A DNA stretch of 64,000 bases from Bradyrhizobium sp. dw_411 (GCF_018449695.1 NZ_JAAVUY010000003.1:310001-374000), one strand, 5' to 3'; shown: positions 46,170 through 56,303, numbered from the stretch's first letter. The notes: a model not told the origin generated them from the sequence alone. Numbers and translations: made by a program.

Positions 46170-47003
46170 ATGTACGATACCTTTGCCGTTGATCGTCTTA
46201 TCGACCTCTGGCTGACGGAGGACATCGGGTACTGCGATCTGACCGTTCAGGTCATGATCGAGCCCGATGAGGTCGGCAACTTCGTGATGAACGCCCGTGA
46301 GTCCATGATCGTTTCTGGCAGCGAGGTCGCGGCGCGAGTCTTCAAACGTTATGATCCCACACTCGATGTCGTGCTGAACGCGAAAGACGGCGACAAGGTC
46401 GAGAAGGGTACCATCCTGCTCAAGGTCAAGGGGCCCGCACGCAGCGTGTTGACGGCGGAGCGCACAGCCCTGAACATTGCGCAGCGGATGTCCGGCATTG
46501 CCAACGAGACAGCTCGCTATGTCGAGAAGATTGCCGGCACCAAGGCCCGTCTGATCGATACGCGCAAGACGACGCCGGGTTTGCGAATGTTGGAAAAGCA
46601 TGCCGTCACCAGCGGCGGGGGCCTCAATCATCGCCTCGGTCTCGACAATGGCGTGATGATCAAGGACAATCACATCGCGGTCTGCGGCAGCATCGCGGCG
46701 GCAGTAGAGCGCGCCCGCAAGAAATTGCCGGTGCTGACGAAGCTCGAAGTCGAATGCGATAGTCTGGATCAGGTCCAGCAGGCCGTGAAAGCTTCCGTCG
46801 ATGTCATCATGCTCGACAATATGTCGGTTGCTGACATGACCGAAGCGGTGCGCATCATCGCGGGCAGGGCGAAGGTCGAAGCGTCAGGTGGAATAAGGTT
46901 CGATACCATTCGCCCGATCGCCGAAACCGGCGTCGATTACATCTCGACCAGCAAGATCACGCAGGCGGCGCCCGCGGTCGATATCGGCCTGGACGAGGCG
47001 TGA
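46170..47003 (+). CDS. nadC: Nicotinate-nucleotide pyrophosphorylase (QPRT)
   Basis: 277 residues from ATG 46170, which follows GGGAG at 46156-46160; the upstream open frame lacks homology. The substrate-binding run [18 protein letters not shown] with [20 protein letters not shown] is that of NadC. It makes nicotinate mononucleotide from quinolinate and PRPP with loss of CO2. The next gene, the PRPP-forming fusion, begins one base after the nadC stop. Confidence 0.9.
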   Translation: MYDTFAVDRLIDLWLTEDIGYCDLTVQVMIEPDEVGNFVMNARESMIVSGSEVAARVFKRYDPTLDVVLNAKDGDKVEKGTILLKVKGPARSVLTAERTALNIAQRMSGIANETARYVEKIAGTKARLIDTRKTTPGLRMLEKHAVTSGGGLNHRLGLDNGVMIKDNHIAVCGSIAAAVERARKKLPVLTKLEVECDSLDQVQQAVKASVDVIMLDNMSVADMTEAVRIIAGRAKVEASGGIRFDTIRPIAETGVDYISTSKITQAAPAVDIGLDEA

Positions 47004-47004
47004 G

Positions 47005-49047
47005 TTGCGCCACGGCACGCTCTTTTTTGTTGTCGGGCCGAGCGGTAGCGGAAAAGATTCACTCATCGATGGTGCAAAAGCTGTTTTAGGTTCAACCGGC
47101 CGGTACGTATTTGCCCGGCGAGTGATTACGCGTCCCGCTGGTTCTGCCGGCGAAGACCACGAAGCTACGACAGAGGAAGAGTTCGCCCGTCGTATCGCTC
47201 TTGGAGGCTTTCTGATCTCCTGGAATGCGCATGGCCTGCGCTATGGAATACCTGCCAGTTTGATGGCCGCGCTTGAGAGCGGACAGAATGTCATAGCCAA
47301 CGGATCGCGTGCCGTGATCGCCGAATTGGTGACGCGTGTGCCGCGCCTCATCGTCGTTGAGGTGGTGGCGCCTCCCGAGCTTCTTACCGCGCGCATCGCC
47401 GGGCGTGGCCGGGAGACGGGCGCCGCAATTGACAAGCGCGTTGCCCGAAATGTCGCGCAATGGCCATCTACCGTGAAGACCGTGACCGTCCGCAACGACG
47501 CAACCATTGCAGCCGGAGTCGAGCGTTTTTTGGCGGCCCTGGAATCCTCAGGGAAAACCATGCAGTTGCGGCGGATACCGATTTTTGGCGGCCGGGATCA
47601 TTGCGCTTACTTGCCGGCCAATAGCAATATCGTCAGTGCATTTGATTATCTGGGTTCCGCCAAACTTGAGATCAGTGCCGGGGCCGCGAGCATCCGGACC
47701 CGCGTCCAGATTATCGATCTGCCGGACGTGTTGGGTCCGGGTGGCATTGGATTGTCCAGTGAAGCCTTTACCGAGTTGGGTGCTCCGGAAGGCTCTGAAG
47801 TAACCATTCGGCGCACGCCGTCGCCTGAAAGCCGCGCGGCGCTGACGCACAAGATTCAGGGCGGCGCACTGTCTGAGGAGCAATACCATACGCTCATTCG
47901 TGACATCGTTGAATCCCGCTATCCTGAGGGCGAAGTGGCTGCCTTCCTTGTCGCGGCAACCCAGAATCTGAGCGATGATGAAGTCGTTGCGCTGGCCCGT
48001 GTGCGTACGCGGTTTGCCCCGCGAATTGCATGGCCGGATAAAATCGTCGTCGACAAACACTCGATGGGCGGCATTCCCGGCAGTCGCATCACGCTGATCG
48101 TCGTTCCCATCGTCGCCGCCCATGGCGGCTTTCTGATGCCGAAGACGTCCTCGCGTGCGATCACTTCGGCTGCCGGCACCGCCGATGCGATGGAAACGCT
48201 CGCGAATGTCGAACTGGGGCCGGCCGAGCTTCGTGTTTGCCTGGAACAGGCGCGCGCTTGTATCGCCTGGAACGGCCGGCTTAACCACTCGGTGGTCGAC
48301 GATGTGATGAATGCCATCACGCGTCCGCTGGGCATCGATTCCAACCGTTGGTCCGTGGCTTCGATTTTATCGAAGAAATTCACCGCGGGTTCAACCCACG
48401 TCATTGTCGATCTGCCGTTCGGGAAAAGGGCCAAGCTCAAGACCGAGGAGGATGCGCTCGAACTCGCCGCGCTGTTCGAGAGTGTCGGCTGCGGCCTCGG
48501 ATTAACCGTGCAGGCTTTCGCCACCGACGGCAGCAAACCAATCGGCCGCGGCATCGGCCCGGCGCTGGAAGTGCGCGATGTGATGTGGGCTCTCGATAGC
48601 CATCCGGAAGCTCCAGCCGATCTGGTCGAAAAAGCGCTGTTTTTCGCCAGCCGCATTTTGGCCTGGGATCCCGCTATCGGATCCGTCGAAGCCGGGCGAG
48701 CGCGCGCCGAGGAATTGCTGCGCTCGGGCGCCGCCCGCAGTGCGTTCGACCGCATCATCGATGCACAGGGCCGACGATCACCGCCGGTCATGCCGGGACG
48801 GCTGATGCACACCGTTCATGCGGACCGCGCAGGCGCAATCACGGAGATTGACGGCTGGGCGATAACAGAAATTGCGCGCCGCGCCGGGGCGCCACTCGAC
48901 AAGGCGGCCGGAGTGGATATCCTGCGCACTGTCGGCGACACCGTCGCGCGCGGTGAGCCGCTTTTCGTGATTCATGCCAGCGCGCAAGGCGATCTCGAAG
49001 AGGCCGCACGGCTCGCTGGAAGCAGTCAATGTTACGTCATTGACTAG
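47005..49047 (+). CDS. PhnN kinase fused to AMP/thymidine phosphorylase
   Basis: 680 residues, TTG start one base after nadC. Residues 1-180 are a PhnN-type ribose 1,5-bisphosphokinase with P-loop GPSGSGKDS (11-19) and [13 protein letters not shown]. From about 186 the rest is a nucleoside phosphorylase of the archaeal AMP-phosphorylase type: [30 protein letters not shown] (D350), [23 protein letters not shown] phosphorylases turn a nucleoside 5'-monophosphate plus phosphate into base and ribose 1,5-bisphosphate; PhnN turns that into PRPP with ATP. Fused, they could channel the intermediate. The fusion joint shows no stop or shift. Confidence 0.87.
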   Translation: MRHGTLFFVVGPSGSGKDSLIDGAKAVLGSTGRYVFARRVITRPAGSAGEDHEATTEEEFARRIALGGFLISWNAHGLRYGIPASLMAALESGQNVIANGSRAVIAELVTRVPRLIVVEVVAPPELLTARIAGRGRETGAAIDKRVARNVAQWPSTVKTVTVRNDATIAAGVERFLAALESSGKTMQLRRIPIFGGRDHCAYLPANSNIVSAFDYLGSAKLEISAGAASIRTRVQIIDLPDVLGPGGIGLSSEAFTELGAPEGSEVTIRRTPSPESRAALTHKIQGGALSEEQYHTLIRDIVESRYPEGEVAAFLVAATQNLSDDEVVALARVRTRFAPRIAWPDKIVVDKHSMGGIPGSRITLIVVPIVAAHGGFLMPKTSSRAITSAAGTADAMETLANVELGPAELRVCLEQARACIAWNGRLNHSVVDDVMNAITRPLGIDSNRWSVASILSKKFTAGSTHVIVDLPFGKRAKLKTEEDALELAALFESVGCGLGLTVQAFATDGSKPIGRGIGPALEVRDVMWALDSHPEAPADLVEKALFFASRILAWDPAIGSVEAGRARAEELLRSGAARSAFDRIIDAQGRRSPPVMPGRLMHTVHADRAGAITEIDGWAITEIARRAGAPLDKAAGVDILRTVGDTVARGEPLFVIHASAQGDLEEAARLAGSSQCYVID

Positions 49048-49102
49048 CTCTGGTCCTTAACGTGGTCGTCACGCACGGCGACCCATCAGTCCGGGTTAAG
49101 AC

Positions 49103-49729
49103 ATGCACGTTCAGCCCGCCAACAATGATGTACTGCTGGTCATCGACGTGCAGAACGATTTCTGTCCGGGCGGAGCGTTAGCGGTTACTGACGGCGATGC
49201 GGTGGTGCCGGTCATCAATCGCCTTGCCCAACGCTTTGATCACGTGGTCCTGACTCAGGATTGGCATCCGGCAGGCCATAGCTCCTTTGCCACGTCGCAT
49301 CCGGGCTCCAATGTTTTCGAAGCGATCGACATGCCGTATGGCCGGCAAACCCTGTGGCCCGATCATTGCGTGCAAGGCACATCGGGAGCAAGTTTTCATC
49401 CGCAATTGGCAACCGATCGGGCGGAACTCGTCATCCGCAAGGGTTTCCGGCCGGCCATCGATTCCTATTCGGCGTTCTATGAAAACGATCGCCGCACGCC
49501 CACCGGGCTGGCCGGTTATTTGCGCGAACGCAGTTTTGAGAAAATCTTCCTGGTTGGCCTCGCGACCGACTTTTGCGTCCGTTACTCGGCCATCGACGCG
49601 CGCCGGCTCGGCTTCACCACCGTCCTGATCGAGGCCGGGTGCCGGGCCATCGATCTCGCGGGTTCGCTCGAGGCCGCGTGGGCGGAGATGAATGCAGCCG
49701 GCGTGCAGCGCGTCGATGATCTCTGTTAG
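49103..49729 (+). CDS. pncA: Nicotinamidase
   Basis: 208 residues with the full catalytic triad: Asp15 (VIDVQNDF), Lys113 (VIRKGFRP) and Cys158 (LATDFCVRYSA). Metal ligands D53, H55 and H59 are in QDWHPAGHSSF. It converts nicotinamide to nicotinate and ammonia. It is 55 bp after the fusion gene on the same strand, so the operon covers nicotinamide salvage, PRPP supply and NadC. Confidence 0.92.
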   Translation: MHVQPANNDVLLVIDVQNDFCPGGALAVTDGDAVVPVINRLAQRFDHVVLTQDWHPAGHSSFATSHPGSNVFEAIDMPYGRQTLWPDHCVQGTSGASFHPQLATDRAELVIRKGFRPAIDSYSAFYENDRRTPTGLAGYLRERSFEKIFLVGLATDFCVRYSAIDARRLGFTTVLIEAGCRAIDLAGSLEAAWAEMNAAGVQRVDDLC

Positions 49730-49783
49730 TGTGGCACCCCGCCGCTGCTGTGCAACGTAAGCTGTCTGATGTGAGTCCGGCCG

Positions 49784-50536
49784 TCAGACGATTGTAATAC
49801 CACTGTCCACTCTCAGAATTTGACCGGTGACCATTCGAGATTCGTCGGAAGCCAGATATAGCGCTGCTTGTGCGATATCGATCGGTTCGGCCAGACCGAC
49901 GAGGTGGGCTGCCGCCATTTTTTGTACGGATGGGTCGTTCTCAAGACGCTTGCGCAATCGATCTGTCAGCGTGACGGAGGGCGCGATCGCGTTCACGCGG
50001 ATGGTAGGTGCGAAATCAACGGCCATGGCGCGGGTGAGGGACGCGATGCCGCCTTTGGCTGCAGTATAGGCGCTCATTTTGGCAATCCCCATCAACGCGA
50101 CGTTTGAAACCATGTTGATAACGACGCCACCACCCGCCTTCTTGATTTCCGGAATAGCGAAACGGCAATTTAACCAGGTACCGAACAGATCGACATTGAT
50201 CGCCCGCCAGAATTCGTCGATTGACGCGTCGATGACTGTACCGTCCCTTGGAGTGGAGCCGCCGGCATTGTTGTAGAGGACATTGATCTTGCCGAATTTC
50301 GCGACGATCTTGCCAACGGTCCCTTCAACGTCCTCCGGCTTAGTGATGTCGGTTCGAACGAAAAGAGCTTCTCCCCCCTGCGCTTCGATAGCCTTTCGTG
50401 TGGCGTCGCCTGCTTCGGCGTCGATATCGACAATGGCGACACTTGCGCCTTCCCGGGCAAAAAGCAGTGCTGCTTCTCTGCCGATGCCCTTGCCCGCGCC
50501 CGTGATCATCACAGCTTTGCCGTTCAGTCTGCCCAT
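49784..50536 (-). CDS. Short-chain dehydrogenase/reductase (SDR)
   Basis: 250 residues from ATG 50536, preceded by GGATAAAAGAG on the minus strand; the frame is open upstream without homology. NAD(P)-binding TGAGKGIGREA, NNAGG, and the catalytic YTAAKGG. It oxidises or reduces an alcohol/ketone of unknown identity. It is divergent from the livH operon with a 524-bp gap holding two similar 28-29-bp elements, so the two probably share a regulator. Confidence 0.85.
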   Translation of the reverse strand: MGRLNGKAVMITGAGKGIGREAALLFAREGASVAIVDIDAEAGDATRKAIEAQGGEALFVRTDITKPEDVEGTVGKIVAKFGKINVLYNNAGGSTPRDGTVIDASIDEFWRAINVDLFGTWLNCRFAIPEIKKAGGGVVINMVSNVALMGIAKMSAYTAAKGGIASLTRAMAVDFAPTIRVNAIAPSVTLTDRLRKRLENDPSVQKMAAAHLVGLAEPIDIAQAALYLASDESRMVTGQILRVDSGITIV

Positions 50537-50673
50537 CTCTTTTATCCTTTTGGTCATACCGAACGTCCGCACGTGACCTGTTCGATCCCGTGGTGGGACA
50601 AATTCTTGTATGCGTTTCCCAAAAAACCTTATCCGCAGGGCAGCACGGCAAAAAATGGTAATTTTCCATGACC

Positions 50674-50702
50674 ATGAGCGACGGCGTCGATAGTCTTTGA
50701 TG
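50674..50702. repeat. Intergenic repeat element 1
   Basis: ATGAGCGACGGCGTCGATAG at 50674-50693 is followed by TCTTTGATG. It resembles ATGATCGATGGCGTCGATCA at 50813-50832 followed by TTTTGATG, 139 bp further on. Both lie in the gap between the divergent SDR gene and livH. Confidence 0.5.
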
Positions 50703-50812
50703 GTTTCGTCAGCGCGAACGAGACACGCTATCGCCTTAGCCGATTGCTCATCCCGCACTGCAATTGCTGCACCTGCTCACGCTTTCAAGTGCCGGTATCC
50801 CGACGCAAACCG

Positions 50813-50840
50813 ATGATCGATGGCGTCGATCATTTTGATG
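50813..50840. promoter_or_regulatory. Inverted repeat, element 2
   Basis: ATGATCGA, TGGCG, TCGATCAT is an 8-bp inverted repeat with a 5-bp centre (50813-50833). It is the second copy of the element at 50674. Its palindromic form suggests a regulator binding site for the SDR/liv unit. Confidence 0.45.
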
Positions 50841-51060
50841 AAAAACTATCACTTTGCAGATACCGCGCGGCTTCCTATTCTGGCTCCAGAAAAGAGACAC
50901 TCCGCACCATCAGGGCGTAGGAACGTGTCCATTGACGCCAATCCATAATTGGACGGCGTTGGCCGATGGGAGGAGTTTTGATGTCGCGTCACATGCCTGC
51001 GGTACCGGGCAGTAGGCCATTCTGCTTTCACAGCATCATAGATGAACGATCGAGGCTTTC

Positions 51061-51939
51061 ATGCCTTTAGGAGTCTATGTGCAGCTTCTGGCAAGCGGAC
51101 TTTCCACGGGAAGCATTTATGCCCTCGTTGGGCTCGGTCTGATGCTCGCGTTCAAGGGAACCGGCGTGCTCAATTTCGCGCAGGGCGAACTCGTGACCCT
51201 AGGCGCGTATACGGCGCTCTTTCTCTCGCTTACCACTTCTCTCCCATATTGGGCCATTTTCATCCTGACCATACTCGTAGCGGGGGTTGTCGGCATCGTC
51301 TTCGAGCGGCTGCTCGTTCGCCCACTTATGCGGGCACCCGAGTTCACCGTGGTCGTCGCGACGCTTGCCGTCGGACTGATGATCAAGGATGCGCTGAGGA
51401 TCGCCTGGCAGGAGAGTGTCTCGTCGATCCCGTCCCCGTTCGCCGATGTGTCGGTGCGGTTCGGGGATATCAGCATCAATGCCCAATACTTATGGGTCAC
51501 TTTCTGCGCTCTTGCGATCATGGGCATGCTCGCTCTGTTCTTCAACAACAACCTCGCTGGCAAGGCAATGCGGGCTGTCGCCCAGAATCAGACCGCCGCG
51601 CGGCTGATGGGGATACGAGTCAATCGCGTCTTCTCGGCGACCTTTGCCTTAAGCTCGGCGATTGCAGCGCTGGCGGGTATCCTGATCGCTCCGATCCACG
51701 GCATAGAGCCCGAAATGGGTAACGTGCTGATGAAAGGTTTCGTTGCCGCTGTTCTCGGTGGTTTCAACAGCCTTGTCGGATGCGTGATCGCGGCTTTCAT
51801 GCTGGGTGTCATCGAGACGTTTGGCGGCGCGTTCTTCGGAGGTCTGTTCAAGGATGTAACGGCATTTGCGCTGTTGATTCTTGTGTTGCTGGTCCGCCCG
51901 AACGGTTTGTTCGGCAGTGCAGAGGCTCGACGTGTTTAG
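51061..51939 (+). CDS. livH: Branched-chain-type ABC permease LivH
   Basis: 292 residues with about eight membrane helices (LASGLSTGSIYALVGLGLML; FNSLVGCVIAAFMLGVIETF). It is the first gene of the liv operon, overlapping the next gene by 8 bp. It forms the channel with LivM. Confidence 0.92.
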   Translation: MPLGVYVQLLASGLSTGSIYALVGLGLMLAFKGTGVLNFAQGELVTLGAYTALFLSLTTSLPYWAIFILTILVAGVVGIVFERLLVRPLMRAPEFTVVVATLAVGLMIKDALRIAWQESVSSIPSPFADVSVRFGDISINAQYLWVTFCALAIMGMLALFFNNNLAGKAMRAVAQNQTAARLMGIRVNRVFSATFALSSAIAALAGILIAPIHGIEPEMGNVLMKGFVAAVLGGFNSLVGCVIAAFMLGVIETFGGAFFGGLFKDVTAFALLILVLLVRPNGLFGSAEARRV

Positions 51940-52930
51940 ATTACTACGTACCATCGGGCCGGTCGGCGTCATTTCCATTGCCACGCTTGTCATTGCGATC
52001 GTCGTGCAGCCGTGGCTTGGCTCCTATTTTCACTACATCGGCATGCTTGCCCTCATCAACGCGATTGCGGCAATCGGCTTGAATATCCTGACCGGCAGCG
52101 CCGGCCAGATTTCGTTGTGCAATTCGTCGTTCATGGCGATCGGCGCTTATGCGACGACCTACTTCTATACGCAGCTGGGAATTGTCTATTGGCTGTCGTT
52201 GCCGATCGGCGCGATTCTCGCCGCCGCTTGTGGCTTTATTCTGGGTTTTCCGGCGCTACGCTTGCGCGGATTTTATCTCGCAGTTGTGACGCTCGGGTTC
52301 CTCGAGCTCACGCAGGTTCTGATCGAGCAACTGCCTGACATTACCGGTGGCGTGCGCGGTATCGGTTCGCCACGGCCCTACCTCTTTCAATATAAGCTGT
52401 CTAACGATCTGGCTTTCTATTATGTCGTTCTCGCCATCACGTTAGTGGTGATCTTCACCGCAGTGTCTTTGTTGCGCTCGCCGACCGGGCGCGCCTTCAA
52501 CGCCATCCGTAACAACGAGGCGGTTGCCCAGACACTCGGCATTCCGGTAGCCCGGATGAAAATCCAGGCCTTCGTTCTGTCGGCTTTCTACGCTGGATTG
52601 GCTGGCGGACTCTACTCGACGGCCGTCGGATTTATTGATCCGCTTGAATTCGGTCTGGGAACGTCTGTCCGTCACGTCATTTACATCGTCGTCGGTGGGG
52701 TCGGATCGGTCGGGGGCTCCGTCGTGGGCGCCGTTCTTCTTACCTTCCTTCCGGAACTACTGCGCTCGTTCAAGGAGTACAACGATTTCGTCTTTGGCGG
52801 GATCTTGCTGGTTTGTCTGCTCACGATGCCAAAAGGGCTCGCAGGTCTTTTGCCGAAAGTCACGGGACGTCTGTGGCCGCGTTCGAAGGCAGTCGATGCA
52901 TTGGGCACGACAGTGAAAGCGGTGCCATGA
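51932..52930 (+). CDS. livM: Branched-chain-type ABC permease LivM
   Basis: 332 residues from GTG 51932, chosen because it overlaps the livH stop and gives a normal N-terminal helix; the frame is open further upstream. It carries the LivM signature LNILTGSAGQISLCNSSFMA and the SPTGRAFNAIRNNEAVAQ coupling loop. Its stop overlaps the livG start (ATGA). Confidence 0.9.
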   Translation: MFRLLRTIGPVGVISIATLVIAIVVQPWLGSYFHYIGMLALINAIAAIGLNILTGSAGQISLCNSSFMAIGAYATTYFYTQLGIVYWLSLPIGAILAAACGFILGFPALRLRGFYLAVVTLGFLELTQVLIEQLPDITGGVRGIGSPRPYLFQYKLSNDLAFYYVVLAITLVVIFTAVSLLRSPTGRAFNAIRNNEAVAQTLGIPVARMKIQAFVLSAFYAGLAGGLYSTAVGFIDPLEFGLGTSVRHVIYIVVGGVGSVGGSVVGAVLLTFLPELLRSFKEYNDFVFGGILLVCLLTMPKGLAGLLPKVTGRLWPRSKAVDALGTTVKAVP

Positions 52931-53703
52931 GTTTCTTTGAACTCCAGGATGTCGGTGTGACTTTCGGCGGTCTTCGCGCCGTATCCGGCGTGTCGCTGAA
53001 GCTCGATGCTGGGCGGATCCATGGCCTGATTGGCCCCAATGGTGCCGGGAAGACCACCCTGATTAACGCCATTTCCGGTCTCGTTCCGATGTCGTCTGGC
53101 CGCGCCGAAATCGACGGCGTCGCCATACAGCGACTTCCGGCTCACCGCATTGCCGCCGCAGGCCTCGCCCGCACATTTCAGCATGCCGAAATCTTCGGAG
53201 ATCAGACGGTGCTGGAAAATGTCATGACCGGCAGCTTCGGCCATCGCAAATCGAACTTTATCCAGGATCTCCTTGGCACGCCCGGCAAACGAACCGCCGA
53301 ACGGGAAGCGGCTGATGAGGCCCGCGCCATGCTGGATCGGTTCGGGCTCTTGCATCTGAGTGACACCTATGCCGTCGATCTTCCGTTCGGGCTCTTGAAG
53401 AAGATCGATCTGGCCCGTGCTCTTGTCCGCAGTCCGAGGCTGCTGATGCTTGACGAGCCGGTCTCGGGAATGAACGAAACCGAGTCGCGGGAGGCTATTG
53501 TCACCTGCCGCCAGATCGCCGACGAACTCGGTGTCACGCTGCTGATCGTCGAACACAACATGCGCGTGATCATGGAGTTGTCGGAAATCATTTTCGTTCT
53601 GGACCACGGCGTGAAGATAGCTGAAGGCGTCCCAGCGGACATTCAGCGCGATCCCGCTGTCATCGAAGCCTATCTTGGTCGGAGCGCGCTTCAACATGCT
53701 TGA
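52927..53703 (+). CDS. livG: Branched-chain-type ABC ATPase LivG
   Basis: 258 residues from ATG 52927 (ATGA overlap with livM). Walker A IGPNGAGKTTLIN; Walker B LLMLDEPVSGMNETE. The signature region reads VDLPFGLLKKIDLARAL, where a LivG normally has a LSYGxQR-like motif, so the LSGG-type signature is degenerate. The rest is typical. Confidence 0.9.
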   Translation: MSFFELQDVGVTFGGLRAVSGVSLKLDAGRIHGLIGPNGAGKTTLINAISGLVPMSSGRAEIDGVAIQRLPAHRIAAAGLARTFQHAEIFGDQTVLENVMTGSFGHRKSNFIQDLLGTPGKRTAEREAADEARAMLDRFGLLHLSDTYAVDLPFGLLKKIDLARALVRSPRLLMLDEPVSGMNETESREAIVTCRQIADELGVTLLIVEHNMRVIMELSEIIFVLDHGVKIAEGVPADIQRDPAVIEAYLGRSALQHA

Positions 53704-54403
53704 GGTCAGCCATTTGACGGCCGGTTACGCGCGTACGGATGTCCTTTTCGACATCAGCGTTCGCATCGACGCCGGCGGCTTTGTTGGTGTTCTCGGCTCC
53801 AACGGCGCAGGCAAGACGACGTTGTTGCGCTCGATCTCGGGTCTGACGCGCGTAAGTGGAGGAGCGGTACTGTTCGACGGCAAGTCCGTGAACGGTTTGG
53901 CTGCCGAGGCCATTGTCGATTTCGGACTCATTCATGTTCCCCAGGGCCGCATGCTGTTTCCCGATCTCACGATCGAGGAAAATCTGCAACTAGGCTCGTA
54001 TCGATCGGGTGCACGGAGCGTCTACAGCGCCAATCTTAAGCGGGTCGAGCATTATTTCCCCATCCTCAGCCAGCGTAAGACGCAACGCGCTGGCGTTCTG
54101 TCCGGCGGTGAGCAGCAAATGCTGGCGATCGGGCGAGCCCTGATGGCCGAGCCCCGGCTGCTCATCCTCGACGAGCCATCGCTCGGGCTGGCGCCTCGCA
54201 TTATCGACGACATCTTCGACGTCCTTACCCACATCAACGCGGAGGGTGTCACGATCCTGGTCGCAGAGCAGAATGCAATGAAAGTCCTCGAGCATGCGCG
54301 GTTCGTCTATGTGCTCGAGAATGGCAGAATTTCGCATTCGGGGCCGAGTGAGGAACTGGCAAGAAGCGAAGCGATTCAGAAAAGTTATCTGGGGCTTGCT
54401 TGA
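53696..54403 (+). CDS. livF: Branched-chain-type ABC ATPase LivF
   Basis: 235 residues from ATG 53696, overlapping the livG stop by 8 bp. Walker A GSNGAGKTTLLRS, signature VLSGGEQQMLAIGRAL, Walker B LLILDEPSLGLAPRI. The intact signature complements the degenerate one in LivG. Confidence 0.92.
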   Translation: MLEVSHLTAGYARTDVLFDISVRIDAGGFVGVLGSNGAGKTTLLRSISGLTRVSGGAVLFDGKSVNGLAAEAIVDFGLIHVPQGRMLFPDLTIEENLQLGSYRSGARSVYSANLKRVEHYFPILSQRKTQRAGVLSGGEQQMLAIGRALMAEPRLLILDEPSLGLAPRIIDDIFDVLTHINAEGVTILVAEQNAMKVLEHARFVYVLENGRISHSGPSEELARSEAIQKSYLGLA

Positions 54404-54504
54404 ACCGAAAAACATAATGGCGCCGCCGACCCAAAATTCCAGGCGGGCAAGGAAGCAACCGGGCTCGTTATCCGTATCGGTCATTTTAGATGGAGAACTG
54501 CAAC

Positions 54505-55413
54505 ATGAGTAAGAAGAAACTGATCGTCCTCGTCGCTCCGACCGGAAACCAGATCGAACGCGAAGGCGTACATTTGCCGACTTCACCGGAGGACATCGCC
54601 GAAGAAGCCTATCGTTGCTATCAAGCAGGTGCTTCGGTGGTTCATATTCACGCCCGCGACCCGCAGACGAAGCGGGCGACCGGTGACAAGGCGATATTCG
54701 GCGACATCGTCAAGCGCATCAAAGAACGATGCGACATGCTCGTGCAAACGACGACCAGCCTTGGCCTGAAGATGGACCCGGAAACCAAGCAATGGGTCTG
54801 GCATTCGAATGACGACAGAATGGGACTGTACTCAATCGAGCCACGGCAGGACCTGCTGAGTTGCCCGATTGGATCCTGGGAGTTCATCCACCCGGAGGGC
54901 GGTCAGCCCAACGCTACCACCTCCGTAAATGGTTTCGATTTCCTCAGAAAGAACATTCGGGCGATCGTGGAATCGAATTTGTCTTGGGAGATGGAGATCG
55001 CCGAAGTGGGCTTCCTTCACAATGCGGCCCGCCTCGCTGATGAAGGCGTGTTTGACCGCAAACGCGGGAACTTCTGGGTCGATTTCATTATGGGGTTCGG
55101 TGGTCAACCGGCGACACCGCGTCAGCTCGTGTACATGGTGGATGAGGCGCAGCGCCTGTTCCCGAACATCCGCTGGGAGGTGAATGCCACCGGGCGCGAT
55201 CAGTTCCCGATGAACACGTTGGGCGCCGCCATGGGTTGCGACATCGTTCGCGTCGGTTTCGAGGATAGTGTGTATCTGCCTAACGGAAAGCCGGCCAAGC
55301 ATAACTTCGAGGTTGTCGAGGCCATGGTACGCATCGCCAAGGATGTCGGGCGTGAAATCGCCACCGTGGAGGAAGCGCGCCAGATGCTCGGCGTCGGAAC
55401 CAAGGCGGTCTAG
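54505..55413 (+). CDS. BKACE (DUF849) beta-keto acid cleavage enzyme
   Basis: 302 residues from ATG 54505, 8 bp after GGAGAA. Zn-binding His47 and His49 are in VVHIHARDP, and the later catalytic acidic pair is in VRVGFEDSVYLPN. BKACE enzymes react a beta-keto acid with acetyl-CoA to give acetoacetate and a new acyl-CoA. The SDR at 55458 could make the keto acid from a hydroxy acid. The substrate, and presumably the ligand of the Liv transporter, is unknown. Confidence 0.88.
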   Translation: MSKKKLIVLVAPTGNQIEREGVHLPTSPEDIAEEAYRCYQAGASVVHIHARDPQTKRATGDKAIFGDIVKRIKERCDMLVQTTTSLGLKMDPETKQWVWHSNDDRMGLYSIEPRQDLLSCPIGSWEFIHPEGGQPNATTSVNGFDFLRKNIRAIVESNLSWEMEIAEVGFLHNAARLADEGVFDRKRGNFWVDFIMGFGGQPATPRQLVYMVDEAQRLFPNIRWEVNATGRDQFPMNTLGAAMGCDIVRVGFEDSVYLPNGKPAKHNFEVVEAMVRIAKDVGREIATVEEARQMLGVGTKAV

Positions 55414-55457
55414 GTGTCGGTATTACGAAAGTTTGGAAAGCTTGTAGGGGAAGCGAA

Positions 55458-56297
55458 GTGAGTACTGATCTGAAGGGAAAAGTGGCCATCGTGACCGGCG
55501 GCGCGGGTGGCCTTGGACGTGCCATCGTAAAGGCCTTCGTTGACAACGGCGTGCGCGTAGGAGCCTGCGATATCGACGCGGACGCCGTTGCAAGCATGGA
55601 GGCCGCTTATGGACGCGACAAGGTGATCGCTCTGCCGGCGGACATCGCCAATCCGGCTGCGTGTTCGGCGCAGATCGACAAGATCGCCGATCATTTCGGC
55701 GGACTCCACATCCTGATCAACAATGCTGCGCTCGGCATGTGTGCCGTGCGCAATGATCATTTCACTCGAACCGTTCAGATCGAAGACATCGATGTCCCGG
55801 TCTGGCAGAACTTCATGGCCGTGAACATGAGCGGCGCCTTCTACCTCGCCAAGGCCGCCGTGCCTTTGTTTCGTTCCCAACGCTTCGGGCGGATCATCAA
55901 CGTAACTACCAGCTTCTACACGATGCTCCGGCCGGGCTTTTCGCCTTATGGGCCGGCCAAGGCCGCGCTCGAAGCCTGGTCCTCAAGCCTGGCGGGCGAG
56001 CTGGAGGGCACCGGTATCACGGTCAACGTCGTGGTTCCCGGTGGTCCGGCCGACACGACGATGGTCCCGAAGGAAAGTGGCTTTGATCGCAGCAAGCTCG
56101 TAGCGCCGGAGCGGATGGCGCCGCCGATGCTGTGGCTTTGTACCGACAAGGGCGCGTCAATCACCGGCGCGCGCTTCATCGCTGCGGATTGGGAAGAGGC
56201 CGACCCGTCGCGAGCCGTCGCCCGTGTGGCATGGCCGGAACTTGGCCTGACGCCAGTTTGGCCCGAGGACGGGCCTCGCCCAGCGAAGCTTGATTAA
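55458..56297 (+). CDS. Short-chain dehydrogenase/reductase (SDR)
   Basis: 279 residues from GTG 55458 after AGGGGAAG. Cofactor motif TGGAGGLGRAI, NNAA, catalytic Ser/Tyr/Lys as VTTSFY and YGPAKAALE. It is likely to oxidise a beta-hydroxy acid to the beta-keto acid used by the BKACE enzyme 44 bp upstream. Confidence 0.88.
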   Translation: MSTDLKGKVAIVTGGAGGLGRAIVKAFVDNGVRVGACDIDADAVASMEAAYGRDKVIALPADIANPAACSAQIDKIADHFGGLHILINNAALGMCAVRNDHFTRTVQIEDIDVPVWQNFMAVNMSGAFYLAKAAVPLFRSQRFGRIINVTTSFYTMLRPGFSPYGPAKAALEAWSSSLAGELEGTGITVNVVVPGGPADTTMVPKESGFDRSKLVAPERMAPPMLWLCTDKGASITGARFIAADWEEADPSRAVARVAWPELGLTPVWPEDGPRPAKLD

Positions 56298-56303
56298 GTC
56301 CGG

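Larger units (their letters stand above)
50537..51060. other. 524-bp gap between SDR gene and livH
   Basis: No gene is convincing. The gap holds the repeat pair at 50674 and 50813 and presumably the divergent promoters of the SDR gene and the liv operon. The livH start lacks a strong ribosome site (only CGAGGC is near). Confidence 0.4.

Noticed and set aside
52681..53697. A 338-codon minus-strand frame across livM and livG.
   Set aside because: Antisense shadow of two genes with intact transporter motifs.
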